From Meandrina meandrites (lineage: Eukaryota; Cnidaria; Anthozoa; Scleractinia; Meandrinidae): 64,000 nt of DNA. The stretch spans positions 11,079,496 to 11,143,495 of the forward strand of contig OY855904.1 in NCBI GenBank assembly GCA_963693305.1. The letters run 5' to 3'. A program made the translations under genes and the position numbers. A model generated the notes under the pieces. The model was not told where the DNA came from and ran no database searches. It saw only the letters and a list, made by a program, of their open reading frames with translations. The stretch's first letter is position 1. Each line of letters starts with the position of its first letter. Positions 61,533 to 64,000 of this stretch are shown here, in pieces.

Positions 61533-63924
61533 ATGTCTGACGATGAAGATGGCGCTCCACTGGTTAAAAAACAAAGGATTCATTTCGGCAGTCTTGAAGC
61601 TGTAGAAAGAGAGCGCTTGGCTGCTGGGCCGTCCATTGACAATGATGACAAAGAGGAAGATGATGAACAAGAAGGCGAAGAAATCGGAGTATCGGCGGCT
61701 GTTCTTGCTGGAATAAGAGCGGGAAATATAAATATCACGGATGGTAAGTGGTTACTAATAACACTGGAGGTCATAATTGAGCTAGGGATCACAATTACTC
61801 AAGGAATCTTACACTGCATATATGTACTGCTGTAAGTCTGGAATTGTAATCGCTCGCGTGGCCGCCTTGCTCTCAACCAAAGCAAAGGTACAGAGTTTCT
61901 TTTGAACCTAGCGCTGCGGTTGTGTGATTATTGACTCACAATAACTATTACCGGCAATTCGCCTTCATTGCAACTGCAGCTTGGCAGCTGTTTCAATTGT
62001 CGAATTCATTTCAGTTGCACTTGTGCTTTACTTCCTTACCTGAATACAGTGTTTAATTAAACACTGTATTCAGGTTGCAAAAAAGTTATAATAATTAATA
62101 ATAACTACATTGTATTATTATAATACCATACAATTTGGCCCTATCTAATTCTTATGATTGAGCCACCATGGCATTACTTTATAACTCTATTTGAGGCCTT
62201 TCAAGAGGTGAAGGTGACAAGCAACTCAGTCCCAAATACTGGTAACACAGGAATTTATAAACAGCGACAAGCAATATACCAATGAAAATTGATGTGGCAG
62301 TGACACAATAAATGCTAAAAAATGACAGAGACATTAGAAAGTTGTGTATTTACCAGCAGTAGTTGAAGTGGCTTGTAAATAATTATACGATAGAAAATGT
62401 TGTATGAAAATGATCCTCAGGGAACTGTGTGCTAACCCCCTGGGGAGGCACTCCCATATATGAGCTATATAGGTATGTGCCACTGTGAAGGGTATGGTTT
62501 TCAAGCAGTTTAGTTTAGGTTGATAGGGTATAGAAATAAGAGAGTTTTGGTCTAGAATAGGGTATCATTGGCCGGGAAACTGATCAATGGTACAAAGAAT
62601 TAAGTCCAGAAGAGAAGAAGGCTTTCCTAAACGTAAATAAAATCGACAGATGGTATTCCATTAACAACACTAACAGTGATACAGTTCTAAAGAGCGCAAG
62701 TCTGGGATAGGGTAGGCATTATTCAGACTTGTCTAGTCTAGTACAAGGTTGCATAATCAGCTGAACATAGTCTGGTATACGGTAAGGGTTTCAGAGTCCC
62801 AGCGGGACACCCCCACCCAAAAATATACAGAGTACATGTACCTCCCCCGGGACCGTGCCTACCTTTGCATAAGTACAGATCCCAACAAGTTCTTGTGTGT
62901 TTATCTTAAAATAGGGGATTATCTAGAGCTGTCTGAAGACCATACCAGTGAAAGACATCAGGAACTGTTGGCAGAATTTGAGAGAAGGAAAAAAGTAATT
63001 TTGTTACAGTGTATTTGTTTATTTCTATTTACATTTACATTTATTTATATGTTGTTAAAATTTTTCAAACCAGTTTGATTTTTATTTCCCTTTGTTTCAG
63101 ATTATGATAATGAATTTGAGACAATGAAAAATACAAATCAAACTGGTTTGAAAAATTTTAAACCAAAGATAATTTAAACTACAATATATACACTTTATTT
63201 CTCTGTTCTTCACAAAGATACTGTGTTTTAATTTTGTCTAAAATCATTTAGTTCTACAAAATGAAATACATGTATATTCATCCTCGGAGACCCAGAAATC
63301 GTAGCTGTGCAAGTTTGCTATAAAAGTGATAAGATCCCCTGGGAAACAAGTCTATCCAGACCATTTTCAAACGGCTCTGTGAATGCTGTTTCCTGATTGA
63401 GCAAAAAAAAATCCTTTGTATTATTTTGCCCAATCGGCAAACACCAACTCCACGGTCACTTTCGTGTGTCTTACATGGCAGTTTATTTCAATTTACATTG
63501 GAGAACCAAAAAAAAGTCAGGGAATCATTTTGGATGTCAGAAAGAAACATATTTCAAGATCTACTGGGAAATTTTCACTTGGGCTGATCAGAGGAATCAA
63601 AAATAGTGACTTGTTTACCTACAATGCGACGCATTGGTGGCCGTTTGGCACACTCGTCTTGACTGTAATTTTATACAGGGCTAAAAGTTAGCCTGTTTTA
63701 TTACTGAACAGGAACTGTCAAGTCCCAAGCAATTTTTAACAATTATGTTGGAAAGCAACTTTTAATCTTGTTTGAGGTTTGTTAATAGAATTCACATACC
63801 TAATAAAACAGATTTATAACAGAAGGTAATTTAAAAATTTTTAATTGCTAGGCTCGTGCAATCACTGTTCCAACAGATGATGCTTCAGTTAAAGCAAGAC
63901 TCCGCGAGATTGGTGAACCAATAA
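61533..63924 (+). CDS. PRPF4: PRPF4 (U4/U6 snRNP protein Prp4), first three exons, cut by the window end
   Basis: Exons 61533-61743, 62915-62994 and 63852-63924 join in phase (121 codons) with donors GTAAGT, GTAATT and GTAAGC; the gene continues to the right. PRPF4 is part of the U4/U6.U5 tri-snRNP and works with PRPF3 in spliceosome activation; the C-terminal WD40 domain is outside the window. Visible parts match the N-terminus: VKKQRIHFGSLEAVERERLA, AGNINITDG, SERHQELLAEFERRKKARAI, then VPTDDASVKARLREIGEPI, the start of the PRP4/SFM region. An acidic insert (DDKEEDDEQEGEE, residues about 35-50) stands where human PRPF4 is shorter in charge. The start is the ATG before SDDEDG; an earlier in-frame ATG at 61482 is possible but gives a non-conserved extension. 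It is transcribed away from PINK1. Confidence 0.9.
62039..62074. repeat. Perfect 36-bp palindrome in PRPF4 intron 1
   Basis: CCTGAATACAGTGTTTAA at 62039-62056 is followed at once by its exact reverse complement at 62057-62074, with no spacer. It is AT-rich at the centre (TTTAATTAAA). Confidence 0.85.
62438..62845. repeat. Interspersed repeat in PRPF4 intron 1, relative of 10858-11230
   Basis: Reverse-complement relative of the 10.9 kb repeat (see there). Begins around GGAGGCACTCCCATATATGA and ends around TACCTCCCCCGGGA, a terminal style of a very common coral repeat. Confidence 0.6.
63048..63188. mobile_element. Hairpin MITE in PRPF4 intron 2
   Basis: AAATTTTTCAAACCAGTTTG at 63058-63077 is mirrored by CAAACTGGTTTGAAAAATTT, followed by AAACCAAAGATAATTTAAAC. 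Same family as 51951-52110. Confidence 0.7.
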
Positions 63925-64000
63925 GTAAGCAAATATTTTTTGTACAGTTATTAAATTGTATTTTGATTTTGCAGCACTGTTTCTTAATTAAGTTGTTAAT

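Overview
The window reads as a nuclear genome segment of an animal, most likely an anthozoan cnidarian and probably a stony coral. It is AT-rich. Its genes are split by GT/AG introns, the proteins are metazoan (an SH2/NSP adaptor, a paired-class homeobox, PINK1, PRPF4), and the intergenic DNA is full of short palindromic DNA transposons and tRNA-derived SINEs of kinds I associate with corals. The species assignment is inference. No search was run.

Layout. 1-7.2 kb is nested transposon debris, including a TTAA-flanked Kolobok-like element that carries a THAP zinc-finger ORF. At 7.81-7.95 kb lies one terminal exon on the + strand encoding most of an SH3 domain (TOCA/CIP4-like); the rest of that gene is not visible. 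8-16.4 kb holds no gene I can support. 16.49-21.17 kb is a four-exon + strand gene for an NSP-family protein (BCAR3/SH2D3 type: SH2 plus Cas-binding RasGEF-like domain) with an unusual array of YxxP motifs. 21.3-29.8 kb is empty of recognisable coding. 29.88-32.10 kb is a three-exon + strand paired-class homeobox gene with an eh1/octapeptide-like motif, a homeodomain and an OAR motif. 32.1-45.3 kb is non-coding with several transposon-like elements.

45.35-55.77 kb is the minus-strand PINK1 gene. I place twelve coding exons with continuous phase; the start exon is missing. Its introns hold a 2 kb terminal-inverted-repeat element, palindromic elements, a large foldback element and a hAT transposase relic. 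55.9-61.1 kb is a 5.2 kb element with about 540-bp, near-identical inverted arms around a broken minus-strand gene of unknown function. At the right edge the first three exons of PRPF4 (U4/U6 snRNP protein) run on the + strand, head to head with PINK1.

The genes serve unrelated cell functions (adhesion signalling, development, mitochondrial quality control, splicing), and nothing suggests an operon or gene cluster. The strongest points for follow-up are the Cas-like YxxP array inside an NSP protein, a possible Leu-rich membrane-tail isoform of the same protein by intron retention, the long-arm element at 56-61 kb, and the Kolobok-like THAP element.
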